Positions 46,800 to 54,170 of a stretch of 64,000 bases of DNA are shown one piece after another. How positions within the stretch are numbered: the stretch's first letter is position 1; every line of letters starts with the position of its first letter. The notes under the pieces were generated by a model. That model had not been told where the DNA came from. It did no database searches and saw nothing but the letters and a program-made list of their open reading frames with translations. The DNA comes from Nostoc sp. LEGE 06077 (lineage in GTDB: Bacteria; Cyanobacteriota; Cyanobacteriia; Cyanobacteriales; Nostocaceae): the NCBI RefSeq assembly GCF_015207705.1, contig NZ_JADEWI010000007.1, positions 1 to 64,000 on the forward strand, read 5' to 3'. The translations under genes were made by a program, and so were the position numbers.

Positions 46800-47852
46800 T
46801 TATTTAATATGTTTAAACACAATTTTCAGTAATTCTGATTGAGTAAAAGGCTTAGTCAAATACCCAGATGATCTGACCATTTTGGCTTTAGCTCTATCAA
46901 TAAATCCTGTCCTACCAGTCACCATAATGATGGGTGTATTTTTAAATGCTGAATGCCTGCGTAATAATGAACAAAGTTCATACCCATCTAAGTTAGGCAT
47001 TTCTACATCTAGTAAAATCAAGTCAGGCTTACTGCGGAGAATCTGCATTAATGCCTTAACTGGATCATTAATTGTCACCACTGAAAATGTACTTTCATCC
47101 AAAAAGAGCTTGATGGAATTTAACACAGTTTGACTATCGTCAATGCAAGCAACAGTATATAAGCTATTTTTTTCTAATTGCTTAAAATTTTTGTGATTGC
47201 TATTGTCACCAGAGTCAAAACTGTTATTCTTGCTTAACGTCTTGCCATTAGATAGGGAATTAATTGCAGGTAAAACTGGAGAACCTTTAGTAACATTAAC
47301 TGGTGACTGGATATGATAGCGATGACGTAATTGTCTTTGACAATATTCCACTAGTAAACGCAAGTCTAACTGACAGAATTTTGGTAGTTCATTCCATGAA
47401 CTATCAGGATAAAATTCGTAGGTTCCTTCTTTTAAAATTAAAAATGACTCCAGCACCTCTTTAGCTAATTCATCTACTAAGGTAGCTGCTTGCATAGAAC
47501 TGATGTAACGCTGCTCTACCAACCAACAAATAGCTTGGTAGTCTGGATATGGTATGGACAGGTTTTCACTGGCTGGTTCAAACATCAGTCGCATCTGCAC
47601 ACGAGTAGCACTATTGAGTGTGGGAATATTGAGACTCAAGCGCCGCAACTGATTATCAAGTCGCTCAAACACCTTATCAGATGAAGAAGCATAAGTAAGT
47701 TTACCTTCTTCTAGATGGATTGACCATGAAGTTGATCCAGTAAATACACGTAAGCACCCCGTAGCACGCCGACTAGTTAACTGTGCTAATAAAGATAGTG
47801 GATGTAGTTTTTGGATTAACCGATGACTACTCATAGGAGTTAGGTTTTGCAT
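46800..47852 (-). CDS. hmpA: PatA-like response regulator (HmpA-like)
   Basis: First gene of the operon, 350 residues. The N-terminal domain (about 10-195) is the PATAN/DUF4388-type region, with 'LTSRRATGCLRVFTGSTSWSIHLEEGKL'-like pattern (split here for length: 'SRRATGCLRVF', 'WSIHLEEGKLTYASS'). A variable linker follows, then a C-terminal receiver (about 230-348, 'TVACIDDSQTVLNSI', 'LILLDVEMPNLDG', 'YLTKPFTQSEL'). This layout is that of PatA and PixG/PilG, which act in heterocyst patterning or in type IV pilus motility. The operon context favours motility. Confidence 0.9.
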   Translation of the reverse strand: MQNLTPMSSHRLIQKLHPLSLLAQLTSRRATGCLRVFTGSTSWSIHLEEGKLTYASSSDKVFERLDNQLRRLSLNIPTLNSATRVQMRLMFEPASENLSIPYPDYQAICWLVEQRYISSMQAATLVDELAKEVLESFLILKEGTYEFYPDSSWNELPKFCQLDLRLLVEYCQRQLRHRYHIQSPVNVTKGSPVLPAINSLSNGKTLSKNNSFDSGDNSNHKNFKQLEKNSLYTVACIDDSQTVLNSIKLFLDESTFSVVTINDPVKALMQILRSKPDLILLDVEMPNLDGYELCSLLRRHSAFKNTPIIMVTGRTGFIDRAKAKMVRSSGYLTKPFTQSELLKIVFKHIK

Positions 47853-48659
47853 TTACTTCAGCTAAATTCAAGACGTTTCATATCAATTCGTACGTATTTT
47901 AGTTACTATCCCCAGAAAGACTTAGCTTTTTGTGTAAAATATACTACAAATAATTAAGATAAATTTTGGGCGTAGGTAACTTGATGCTATGGATTTTTGA
48001 TGTTTACATCTTTTTTATACGGGCAATTAAAAGTTAAATTAATTACTCTCCTTGAAATTCTTCAGCATTAAGAAAATTAACTTCACAGACAGTAAAAATT
48101 AAAACAATCCCCTTGTCTTTAATCAACTTTTAGATAAGCCAATCTGAAAGAATACTGCTAAATTAGCAAAATTTAACTAGATTTTTCTCAGTAGTTACAC
48201 TTAAAAAACCTCAGCTTTGCCCAAACCAGATATAATGTAATGTTTAGTTAAGTAAGATTACCGGAGATTCACATAAATTCATTAGATGCAATCACTTCTA
48301 GCCTCTGTTAGTGCAATTGTCCATATGATTCCCACGGAAAGCAGAAATATTAATCTTCTTAATGAAACTTCAACAGTTTATTTGCCGGACTTCTTTGTCT
48401 AACACGTACGATGATGCGTCGGAATGTAAGTATTTCAAGAGTTTTTCGTAAATTCAGCCAGTATTACTGATGTAAAATATTTGGGTAGACTTTTTAAGTG
48501 CAATTAATATAAATAGATTTAGACTTGAGGCGATCGCTAGTATAGTGAGGTTTAAATAAACAACTCATTGCAAATTCTCAAAAAGGTTGCCCTATAAGCT
48601 TTTCAACTTTTGCATAGCGTTACTAGTTTCCCCTATGTATTGATAATCTCAAGCACACC
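47853..48659. other. Long non-coding region upstream of the hmp-like operon
   Basis: About 800 bp, AT-rich. It should contain the operon promoter. A GGGGATAGT stretch (47905-47913, minus) resembles the short box described for hormogonium sigma factor SigJ promoters, a weak match. A 29-codon plus-strand frame (48362-48451, starting MKLQQFICRT) is seen but without support. No other gene. Confidence 0.45.
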
Positions 48660-48759
48660 AAAAAAGCCCATTTAAACTTTTTTGGGCTGTCATTTAGATA
48701 TACTTGGATTCGATTAGTGAACAGATAAGATTTAGTAATAATAAGACTCTTGAAAGAGT
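48660..48759 (-). ncRNA. Array unit 0 (degenerate), terminator-ended
   Basis: On the minus strand: an inverted repeat ACTCTTTCAAGAGT (48746-48759), about 60 nt, then stem AGCCCA/TGGGCT (48683-48688 and 48665-48670) and a T run (48660-48665). Same layout and length (100 bp) as the five clearer units, but it lacks the GAAGATG box. Candidate small RNA. Confidence 0.35.
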
Positions 48760-48761
48760 AC

Positions 48762-48863
48762 AAAAAAAGGCTTGGTTTAACCAAGCCTTTATGTATACCA
48801 AGCATTTACTACACCAAGCTTAATTTATCCTAAGTAATCCTTTAGTTCATCTTCCTAAAGGAT
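48762..48863 (-). ncRNA. Array unit A, candidate small RNA
   Basis: Minus strand: ATCCTTTAGGAAGATG (48863-48848), where ATCCTTTAG can pair with CTAAAGGAT downstream and leaves GAAGATGAA in the loop; then about 60 nt; then stem AGGCTTGG/CCAAGCCT (48781-48788 and 48768-48775) and seven T (48762-48768). 102 bp. No open frame longer than a few codons follows the ATG in the box. Confidence 0.55.
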
Positions 48864-48990
48864 GTATACAAATGATTTAATAACTGATATTGCCAGATAT
48901 ATAAATGATATTTTAAATTCTGAAATAATCTAGGAATAAAAATATATCACCAAAATTATCCAGCCAAAATTCCTATATTTTTTTAATTAC

Positions 48991-49095
48991 AAAAAAGGTT
49001 TGGTCATTAGCCAAACCTTAAAAATTGCTGTGCTTAACAACGTACTAAATTTAATTTATTACTTTCTACTCAGATACTTCATCTATCTTTAGGAT
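48991..49095 (-). ncRNA. Array unit B, candidate small RNA
   Basis: Minus strand: box ATCCTAAAGATAGATG (49095-49080), about 60 nt, then stem AAGGTTTGG/CCAAACCTT (49011-49019 and 48995-49003) and six T (48991-48996). 105 bp. AGATA/TATCT can form a small 5' hairpin with loop GATGAAG. Confidence 0.55.
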
Positions 49096-49225
49096 GTAGC
49101 CAAAAAGCATACTTCTTGATTTCTATTTATTATAAATCTAGGCTATTATTTTTAAGTACAGAAATATGACTATATGGGCTTACTAATAGCAATTTTATAT
49201 ATAAATTTATTGTCTCAAAAAGATG

Positions 49226-49328
49226 AAAAAGGCTTGGCCATTTATTGTCCAAGCCTATATATACCAGGTGTTTACCATATCTAGATAATTTATCTCCTTA
49301 TTAGATGTAGTTCATCTTCCTTTCAGTT
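49226..49328 (-). ncRNA. Array unit C, candidate small RNA
   Basis: Minus strand: box AACTGAAAGGAAGATG (49328-49313), 56 nt, stem AGGCTTGG/CCAAGCCT (49249-49256 and 49230-49237) with an 11-nt loop, then five T. 103 bp. The stem sequence is the same as in unit A, although loop and spacer differ. Confidence 0.55.
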
Positions 49329-49498
49329 GTGGATAAAAATCAGAAACTATGCTAGGTTCTACCCCTATTTATAAATCAAATCTTATGGCTATATATAGCA
49401 GGTGACAGGAGTAAAAATCTTATATTATCTAGGTTTTACGATGTGTTTATGTTTTAATTACCTTGGCTGTTGCTATATTTATTTTTTTAATTAATGAG

Positions 49499-49601
49499 AA
49501 AAACCCTGGATTTACGTCCAGGGTGAATACACGTTTTTCAGGCATTATGAGGCCAAATATTAACTGTGAAAATAATTGATTGCACCTATCTATCGAAGGA
49601 T
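49499..49601 (-). ncRNA. Array unit D, candidate small RNA
   Basis: Minus strand: box ATCCTTCGATAGATAGGTG (49601-49583), with CTATC/GATAG able to pair; about 58 nt; stem ACCCTGGA/TCCAGGGT (49517-49524 and 49503-49510) and five T. 103 bp. The most diverged of the five clear units. Confidence 0.45.
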
Positions 49602-49714
49602 AGAAAAAATTCAGATGACAACCCAGTGTATTATATTTAGCTTTCGATGATAAAATTTATCTTGCGATCGCGCTTGTGCTAGAGTAATTATTTTTTTACA
49701 AAACTATAAATTAT

Positions 49715-49817
49715 AAAAAAGGTTTAGCGCAGTGCTAAACCTCTGTAGAAAGCAGTTATTTGACACACCAAAATTAATTTAGAACGAGTTGAATATCAGA
49801 GCATCTTCCTATAGTAT
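49715..49817 (-). ncRNA. Array unit E, candidate small RNA or 3' UTR terminator of the CIS operon
   Basis: Minus strand: box ATACTATAGGAAGATG (49817-49802), 59 nt, stem AGGTTTAGC/GCTAAACCT (49734-49742 and 49720-49728), six T (49715-49720). 103 bp. It is the unit next to the CIS operon, 40 bp past the last stop, so it could simply be that operon's terminator. Confidence 0.5.
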
Positions 49818-49856
49818 GTAGCCAATAATTTGCTAATGTGATAGAGCATTTCTCAG

Positions 49857-50036
49857 CTATTCTGGCTGTACCATTTTGCCGATTTCCTCGACCCAATGCT
49901 GACGGTCAGAATGTTCTAAATTGATAATATCTGCTAAACTCCAGTGGAAATGAAACGCAATACAGGCTACCTCCTCGTGTAGTAAGTCTGAGGGGTAGCT
50001 TATGATTCCCCCGCTAAAGCTAACTCCACTTGAAAG
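49857..50036 (-). CDS. DUF6760-like frame without a start codon, probably reached by -1 frameshift
   Basis: The frame is open from 50036 to the TAG at 49857. It encodes a stretch resembling DUF6760, a short protein found in contractile-tail clusters ('SYPSDLLHEEVACIAFHFHW', 'IINLEHSDRQHWVEEIGKM'). There is no ATG, GTG or TTG before the conserved part. It lies in the -1 frame relative to the upstream gene, and the two overlap at a GGGGG run followed by a strong hairpin. A fusion ...ELALAGG-IISYPSD... would match the 'GG..GYP' start I recall for homologues. Most likely the C-terminal part of a G/GT-like tail assembly chaperone fusion. Confidence 0.7.
   Translation of the reverse strand, partial: LSSGVSFSGGIISYPSDLLHEEVACIAFHFHWSLADIINLEHSDRQHWVEEIGKMVQPE
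49966..50012 (-). promoter_or_regulatory. Candidate -1 programmed frameshift signal
   Basis: Minus strand, in order: slip site GCG-GGG-GAA (G run 50012-50008), spacer AATCATAA (50007-50000, containing the zero-frame stop), then a hairpin GCTACCCCTC (49999-49990), loop of 13 nt, GAGGAGGTAGC (49976-49966). The stem is 10 bp with one bulged A. A tRNA on GGG can re-pair perfectly one base back. Slip site, 8-nt spacing and stem are the classic layout. Confidence 0.65.
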
Positions 50037-50371
50037 TTATTATTACATTGGGGACACTGCACCGGAATATAAGCATCTCCTTGCTGATTAATTCGATTGT
50101 AAAACTCTCGCAAATATGCCAAATCTCGTGAAAAAAGATTTTCTAGTAACCCAGGCGTTATGTCTGTTAAGTCGCCCAAACGAGTGATTACTTGTGATAG
50201 CATTGCGATCGCCGCGTAAGCCGTATTTTCCTGAGCAGCCCGATTTTTCTGCACAATTATTTCATCTTTGGCTGTCGCTAGACGCATCACACCTTGGCGA
50301 TGCAAATTTCCGTCAGCATCTAATAAACCTCTAGGGAGGATAAAGTCAAATTCTGTCTGTATATTGGTCAT
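50000..50371 (-). CDS. Phage-tail-like assembly protein with C-terminal Cys motif
   Basis: 123 residues, a paralogue of the gene just upstream (shared 'LDADGNLHRQGVMRL', 'MLSQVITRLGDLTDITPGLLENLF', 'DLAYLREFYNRIN'-type segments). Unlike the paralogue it has a C-terminal extension with 'CPQCNN', possibly half of a zinc site. Short proteins of this kind lie between tube and tape-measure genes in contractile-tail clusters, where they act as tail assembly chaperones. It ends inside the proposed frameshift signal, so a longer product fused to the DUF6760-like frame is expected. Gap to the upstream paralogue 21 bp. Confidence 0.8.
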   Translation of the reverse strand: MTNIQTEFDFILPRGLLDADGNLHRQGVMRLATAKDEIIVQKNRAAQENTAYAAIAMLSQVITRLGDLTDITPGLLENLFSRDLAYLREFYNRINQQGDAYIPVQCPQCNNNFQVELALAGES

Positions 50372-50392
50372 GTGTTATTCTCCTCTATACTC

Positions 50393-50701
50393 CTACTCTC
50401 CACTCCCTAATTCTTCTAATTCATTAATGTGGCGATAAAAGTTTTGTAAATAGCTTAAATCACAAGCAAAAAAATTTTCCACAACCGCAGGTGTTACCTC
50501 ATCTAATGCACCTAAATGAGTAATCACGCGAGATAAAATTATGACTGTCGCATAAGCTGGATTTGATTTTACACGCGGGTCACGTAAAGGCACAATTTCA
50601 TCTATCGCTCTGGATAAACGCATCACTCCTTTACGATGTAAATTACCATCTGTATCCAAATATCCTTTCGGTAAAGTAAATTCAAATTCAGTTTGCAACA
50701 T
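50393..50701 (-). CDS. Phage-tail-like assembly protein, short paralogue
   Basis: 102 residues beginning MLQTEFEFTLPKGYLDTDG. It shares most of its length with the following gene but ends before the Cys-containing extension. It starts 1 bp after the stop of the tube-like gene upstream (TAG A ATG), so it is translationally coupled. Proteins of this family occur in CIS and contractile-phage clusters, sometimes annotated as tail assembly proteins. Two adjacent copies suggest local duplication followed by division of labour; function is inferred from position. Confidence 0.78.
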   Translation of the reverse strand: MLQTEFEFTLPKGYLDTDGNLHRKGVMRLSRAIDEIVPLRDPRVKSNPAYATVIILSRVITHLGALDEVTPAVVENFFACDLSYLQNFYRHINELEELGSGE

Positions 50702-50702
50702 T

Positions 50703-51194
50703 CTAAGCTATTTTCACTCGTTTCAATTCTTCTACAACCACTTCTATTTCTTCAATTTCGTGTTCGCTACCAGCTGCATTCACATCATTAATTTTATAAC
50801 TGGCAGGCCAAGCATTTTTAAACTCTAACCTAAATTGTTCTGTCGCTGCTTGATTATAAATAACTAAAGAACCATCCCTTCTTTCATCACCCCATTTACT
50901 TTCTTGCACAGCAGCTAACCAATTCCACATTGTCATAGAAATAGTTAAACCACGGCGCAAAACTATATTGGAATAAGATATATTGCCCGGAATTTTTGTG
51001 CGGACAACTCTACCACTAGTATTACCATTCTTACCCCAGGTTTGTGGTGTAACTTCGGCAACTTCTATTACCTGCTGATTAATTTTAAACCCTTGACATT
51101 CCATAAAATAGCCATCTACTGGTTCTTGGCTACCAGTCAGTTTTAGTTCGAGATAAAAACGGCTATTCGTCAGAATTTCGGGAAAATCTGCCAT
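50703..51194 (-). CDS. Contractile-tail tube-like protein (third paralogue)
   Basis: 163 residues of the T4 gp19-like tail tube family ('FYLELKLTGSQEPVDGYFMECQ' region, 'WNWLAAVQ', 'GSLVIYNQAATEQFRLEFKNAWPASYKIND' pattern, C-terminal 'EIEVVVEELKRVK'). It is the most diverged of three consecutive tube-type genes. In CIS clusters such a variant usually serves as the tube initiator near the baseplate or a second tube protein rather than the main tube. It starts with ATG; the preceding 93 bp contains a heptamer repeat. Confidence 0.85.
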   Translation of the reverse strand: MADFPEILTNSRFYLELKLTGSQEPVDGYFMECQGFKINQQVIEVAEVTPQTWGKNGNTSGRVVRTKIPGNISYSNIVLRRGLTISMTMWNWLAAVQESKWGDERRDGSLVIYNQAATEQFRLEFKNAWPASYKINDVNAAGSEHEIEEIEVVVEELKRVKIA

Positions 51195-51260
51195 TATATT
51201 TACTATATAAAAAAAATCAGATAGAGAAAAGTATGAAGTCTAAAAAATGAAAGATAAAAT

Positions 51261-51284
51261 TTCATACTTCATACTTCATACTTC
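51261..51284. repeat. STRR, three units of TTCATAC
   Basis: Heptamers TTCATAC at 51261, 51268 and 51275, then TTC, in the 93-bp gap between two tube-type genes. Similar material stands at 54104-54176 beside the sheath gene, so the CIS operon has been invaded by STRRs in its gaps. Confidence 0.85.
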
Positions 51285-51287
51285 TAC

Positions 51288-51755
51288 TTATTTCTTCCTC
51301 TCAAAGTAGGTAAAACCAATGGTGACTGTTTCAGTAAGCAAATCACCACTACCTGCTGTAAAATCTCCTGTTCCATAGCTAGTAGGGAAAACATCCGTAA
51401 ATTCGTACTGAACTTTTTCGTTACCATCTCCATCATAGATAGCAAGTTTTGCTAATTTACGGCTGGCGCGTCCTTCGGCTTTACCGCCAGAAAGTGCTTC
51501 TGCATGACATTTATTGTACCAATCAAGCAGTTGTTTAGAATCTGCCGTTGCTACACATTCAACGGTAATTTCTGAGCATTCCACGCCACCGATAGTAGCA
51601 TTGGTTTGAGTTTTACCATCTTTGGTGACACCAATCGGTGCATCTCCACCAGCTACGACCATTTTCATTTGCATACCACTGATTTTCTGCACCAGAATAT
51701 CAGTTAAGCCATCAGCCTCAAAGTAAAACTTGGCATTAGAAATAAACTCTGGCAT
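51288..51755 (-). CDS. Contractile-tail tube protein (second paralogue)
   Basis: 155 residues of the gp19-like tube family, starting MPEFISNAKFYFEADGL. I use the ATG at 51755 because GGAGG lies 7 nt upstream; a TTG at 51761 would be too close. Features: 'YFEADGLTDILVQKISG', 'TVECVATADSKQLLDWYNKC' region, 'KLAIYDGDGNEKVQYEFTDVFPTSY' pattern, C-terminal 'VTIGFTYFERKK', the usual end of this family. It probably forms part of the inner tube of the injection apparatus. Confidence 0.9.
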   Translation of the reverse strand: MPEFISNAKFYFEADGLTDILVQKISGMQMKMVVAGGDAPIGVTKDGKTQTNATIGGVECSEITVECVATADSKQLLDWYNKCHAEALSGGKAEGRASRKLAKLAIYDGDGNEKVQYEFTDVFPTSYGTGDFTAGSGDLLTETVTIGFTYFERKK

Positions 51756-51811
51756 AAACAAACCTCCAGATAACTACTTAATGATTGATTAACCAGAAAA
51801 CTAGGCAAAAT

Positions 51812-52297
51812 TTATTTTTTACGATTTATATTTTCACAAGTTAGGGTGTAAGTTTCTTCAACATAGCCATTGCCAGAAACATCAAAATCTCCAATTTTAT
51901 ATTGAGAAGGCCAAGCTTCTTTTAAGTCCCAACGCATAACCTCATTGCCATCAGTATCGTAGGCAACTATAGAGCCAGTTTTTTTGCTATCTGCCCATTT
52001 ACCTTCACCTTTTTCAGTTTTCGGCATACATTTTTTGAACCAATCATACATTTTTTTGCTGGTGCTATCACTATCACCACTCATTAAAGTTGTGACTTCA
52101 ATATTGAATAGTCCTTCAAACCCGGCAGAGTTAATTTGTCTAACAGTATTTCCACCTTTAGTAGACATTAAAGGTTTATCTTGACCTTGAACTTTGGCTT
52201 CAAATTTAACACCACCGATTTTGCTAAAAGCCATATCGGTCATGCTATCAATTTCAAAGTAAAAATTACTGGCAGCAATCGGTTTTAAATCAGGCAT
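51812..52297 (-). CDS. Contractile-tail tube protein (first paralogue)
   Basis: 161 residues, gp19-like tube family: 'ASNFYFEIDSMTDMAFSKIGG', 'TTLMSGDSDSTSKKMYDWFKKC' region, 'GSIVAYDTDGNEVMRWDLKEAWPSQY' pattern, C-terminal 'YTLTCENINRKK'. Immediately downstream of the sheath gene, as the main inner-tube gene usually is. Tube rings stack inside the sheath and are driven outward on contraction; effectors are often carried inside. The start is the ATG at 52297 with AGGAGC about 8 nt upstream. Confidence 0.92.
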   Translation of the reverse strand: MPDLKPIAASNFYFEIDSMTDMAFSKIGGVKFEAKVQGQDKPLMSTKGGNTVRQINSAGFEGLFNIEVTTLMSGDSDSTSKKMYDWFKKCMPKTEKGEGKWADSKKTGSIVAYDTDGNEVMRWDLKEAWPSQYKIGDFDVSGNGYVEETYTLTCENINRKK

Positions 52298-52410
52298 ATT
52301 TTTAGCTCCTTGCTTCTAAAAATCTCGAAATTTTGTTTTAGAAAGGGTGTAGAGATGTGAAGGGTGTAGAAATATCACACCATCATCATTTTCCTTACAC
52401 CCTTAAACCC

Positions 52411-54081
52411 TTATTGGTTAGGAGACCATTGACTAAAGCGGAAGATGACAAATTCTGCTGGACGCACAGGACATACACCAACTTCGATATACAACCGACC
52501 CAACATCATGGTTTCGTGGGTGTTGATACTCGCGTCACACTTGACGTAAAAAGCCTCTGCGGCAGAAGCCCCAAACAAAGCACCTTCCCGCCAGAGTCTT
52601 TCTAAGAAATTACTCACGGTGCGGGTGACACGCGCCCATAAATCTTGGTCGTTGGGTTCAAATACTACCCACTGCGTACCGAGTTCTACAGACTTCTCGA
52701 TATAGCTCATCAAGCGGCGAACGCTGATATAACGCCATTGCACGTTATCTGGTTCTACCAAAGTGCGAGCGCCCCAAATGCGGATACCACGGTTGGGGAA
52801 GGTACGAATACAGTTGATACCTAATGGATTAAGTAGTTCTTGTTCTCGTAGGTTGGTTTCGTAGGCTAAACCAATAACACCTCTGGGCGTATCGTTAGCG
52901 GGTGCTTTATATACACCACGGGTTTCGTCGGTACGACACCAAACGCCCAACATATGACCAGCGGGAGGAATCAAAATTGGTCTCCCTCCGTTACGGGGGT
53001 TGGGGACTTTAATCCAAGGATAGTAGAGGGCGGCAAATTGCGATCGCCGATTAAATGCACTCAACCACTGAGCAATATGCTGGGGCTTCACCTGGGTAGG
53101 AGGTACAGGCGCACCACCACCTTTACACGGTGGTGGGTCTAACACTACCATCCGGTTAGGGGCAGTATTTTCACACATACTGACCATCGCTTCCATGATG
53201 CCGTGAACCTGATCCAAATCCAAGATGCCGTTTTGATAAGCCCGCATCAAGTCAGGAAAAGTAATCATGGTAACTTCGTCAATTTCAAAGATACCTTGCA
53301 TCCCGGTGCGATCGTCTCGTACACCTTGCACATCTCTGGGAAAACGGTCAGGAGTGGAAACTACTGGCGGGGGACTAACTTCATAAGTACCATTTGCAGG
53401 ACGACGCGACAGGGGTTGTCCCGGTGTTTCTAAGTCAGCCACAGTCACAAATTGCGACTCTTGCAAAGCTGTCACCGCATAAGCACCTAGCTGTGCTTCC
53501 ACTTGGGGATTCATAGAAAGATTGTCGTATTCTTCCAGAATTTCCCCATTCCGGCTAATTACGACTTTGAAAAATTCCCCAGTATTGGCTGGTGGTTCTG
53601 CTTCTGGGCTTTCTGGCGGACGCGGTTGACTTTCAGTGACAGAAACATTTATTCTGCCTTCTGCACCACCATCATCGTCACCCTCAGCAGGCTTCAGGAC
53701 AAAGCTTAAAGAGGGACGATTCCCTGTAGTACGTAGTTTTAAAGCAGTTTCTTCTGGTGGTGGTGGCTGAGAACCAGGGAGTTTTGTGCCGATACTAGCG
53801 ACCCAACAACGTCCACCACCGTTGAGAAACCAACCATTCACCGCAAAGGGTAAATAAGCATCAAAATCTGTGAAACCGTCCGAACCCTGTTTAGCATAGT
53901 ATTCTAGGTACTCGTTCCACGATGTCACTAGCATCGGTTTAAATAATTCCGCATCACCACGGACATCTTCTGTAAACCCGATAAAGCCAGCGATATTGGT
54001 ACTCACCCCTTCTATTGGGCGACTACCTCGGTCTACTTCTTCAACGTAGACACCAGGTGCAAAATAATCTAATCTTGGCAT
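52411..54081 (-). CDS. Contractile tail sheath protein
   Basis: Outer sheath subunit of the contractile injection system, 556 residues. The N-terminus 'DYFAPGVYVEEVDRGSRPIEGVSTNIAGFIG' pattern (split: 'APGVYVEEVDRGSRPIEG', 'TNIAGFIGFTEDV') and C-terminus 'GRLYIEVGVCPVRPAEFVIFRFSQW' pattern, with 'NPLGINCIRTFPNRGIRIWG' and 'SIEKSVELGTQWVVFEPND'-like segment, are family hallmarks. Between about residues 130 and 260 lies a Pro-, Glu- and Gly-rich surface domain, where sheath proteins vary most. It heads the sheath-tube set. Confidence 0.96.
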   Translation of the reverse strand: MPRLDYFAPGVYVEEVDRGSRPIEGVSTNIAGFIGFTEDVRGDAELFKPMLVTSWNEYLEYYAKQGSDGFTDFDAYLPFAVNGWFLNGGGRCWVASIGTKLPGSQPPPPEETALKLRTTGNRPSLSFVLKPAEGDDDGGAEGRINVSVTESQPRPPESPEAEPPANTGEFFKVVISRNGEILEEYDNLSMNPQVEAQLGAYAVTALQESQFVTVADLETPGQPLSRRPANGTYEVSPPPVVSTPDRFPRDVQGVRDDRTGMQGIFEIDEVTMITFPDLMRAYQNGILDLDQVHGIMEAMVSMCENTAPNRMVVLDPPPCKGGGAPVPPTQVKPQHIAQWLSAFNRRSQFAALYYPWIKVPNPRNGGRPILIPPAGHMLGVWCRTDETRGVYKAPANDTPRGVIGLAYETNLREQELLNPLGINCIRTFPNRGIRIWGARTLVEPDNVQWRYISVRRLMSYIEKSVELGTQWVVFEPNDQDLWARVTRTVSNFLERLWREGALFGASAAEAFYVKCDASINTHETMMLGRLYIEVGVCPVRPAEFVIFRFSQWSPNQ

Positions 54082-54170
54082 AACACTTGGTTTTCCTAAA
54101 TTTGAAGTATGAAGTGCGAAGTTTGAAGTATGAAGTTAAAATCATGCCTCCTGCCTTTTGCCTTCACACT

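Noticed and set aside
48362-48451. 29-codon plus-strand frame (MKLQQFICRT...)
   Set aside because: No ribosome-binding site or known family; could occur by chance in AT-rich DNA. Mentioned only in the region entry.
48762-49817. Short peptides starting at the ATG in GGAAGATG of the array units
   Set aside because: The frames stop after two to seven codons and the encoded residues are not conserved, so a leader-peptide reading is less likely than a structured RNA.
48660-49817. CRISPR array
   Set aside because: The repeated parts are diverged, spaced at over 200 bp and end in T runs; there are no uniform short repeats and no cas genes.
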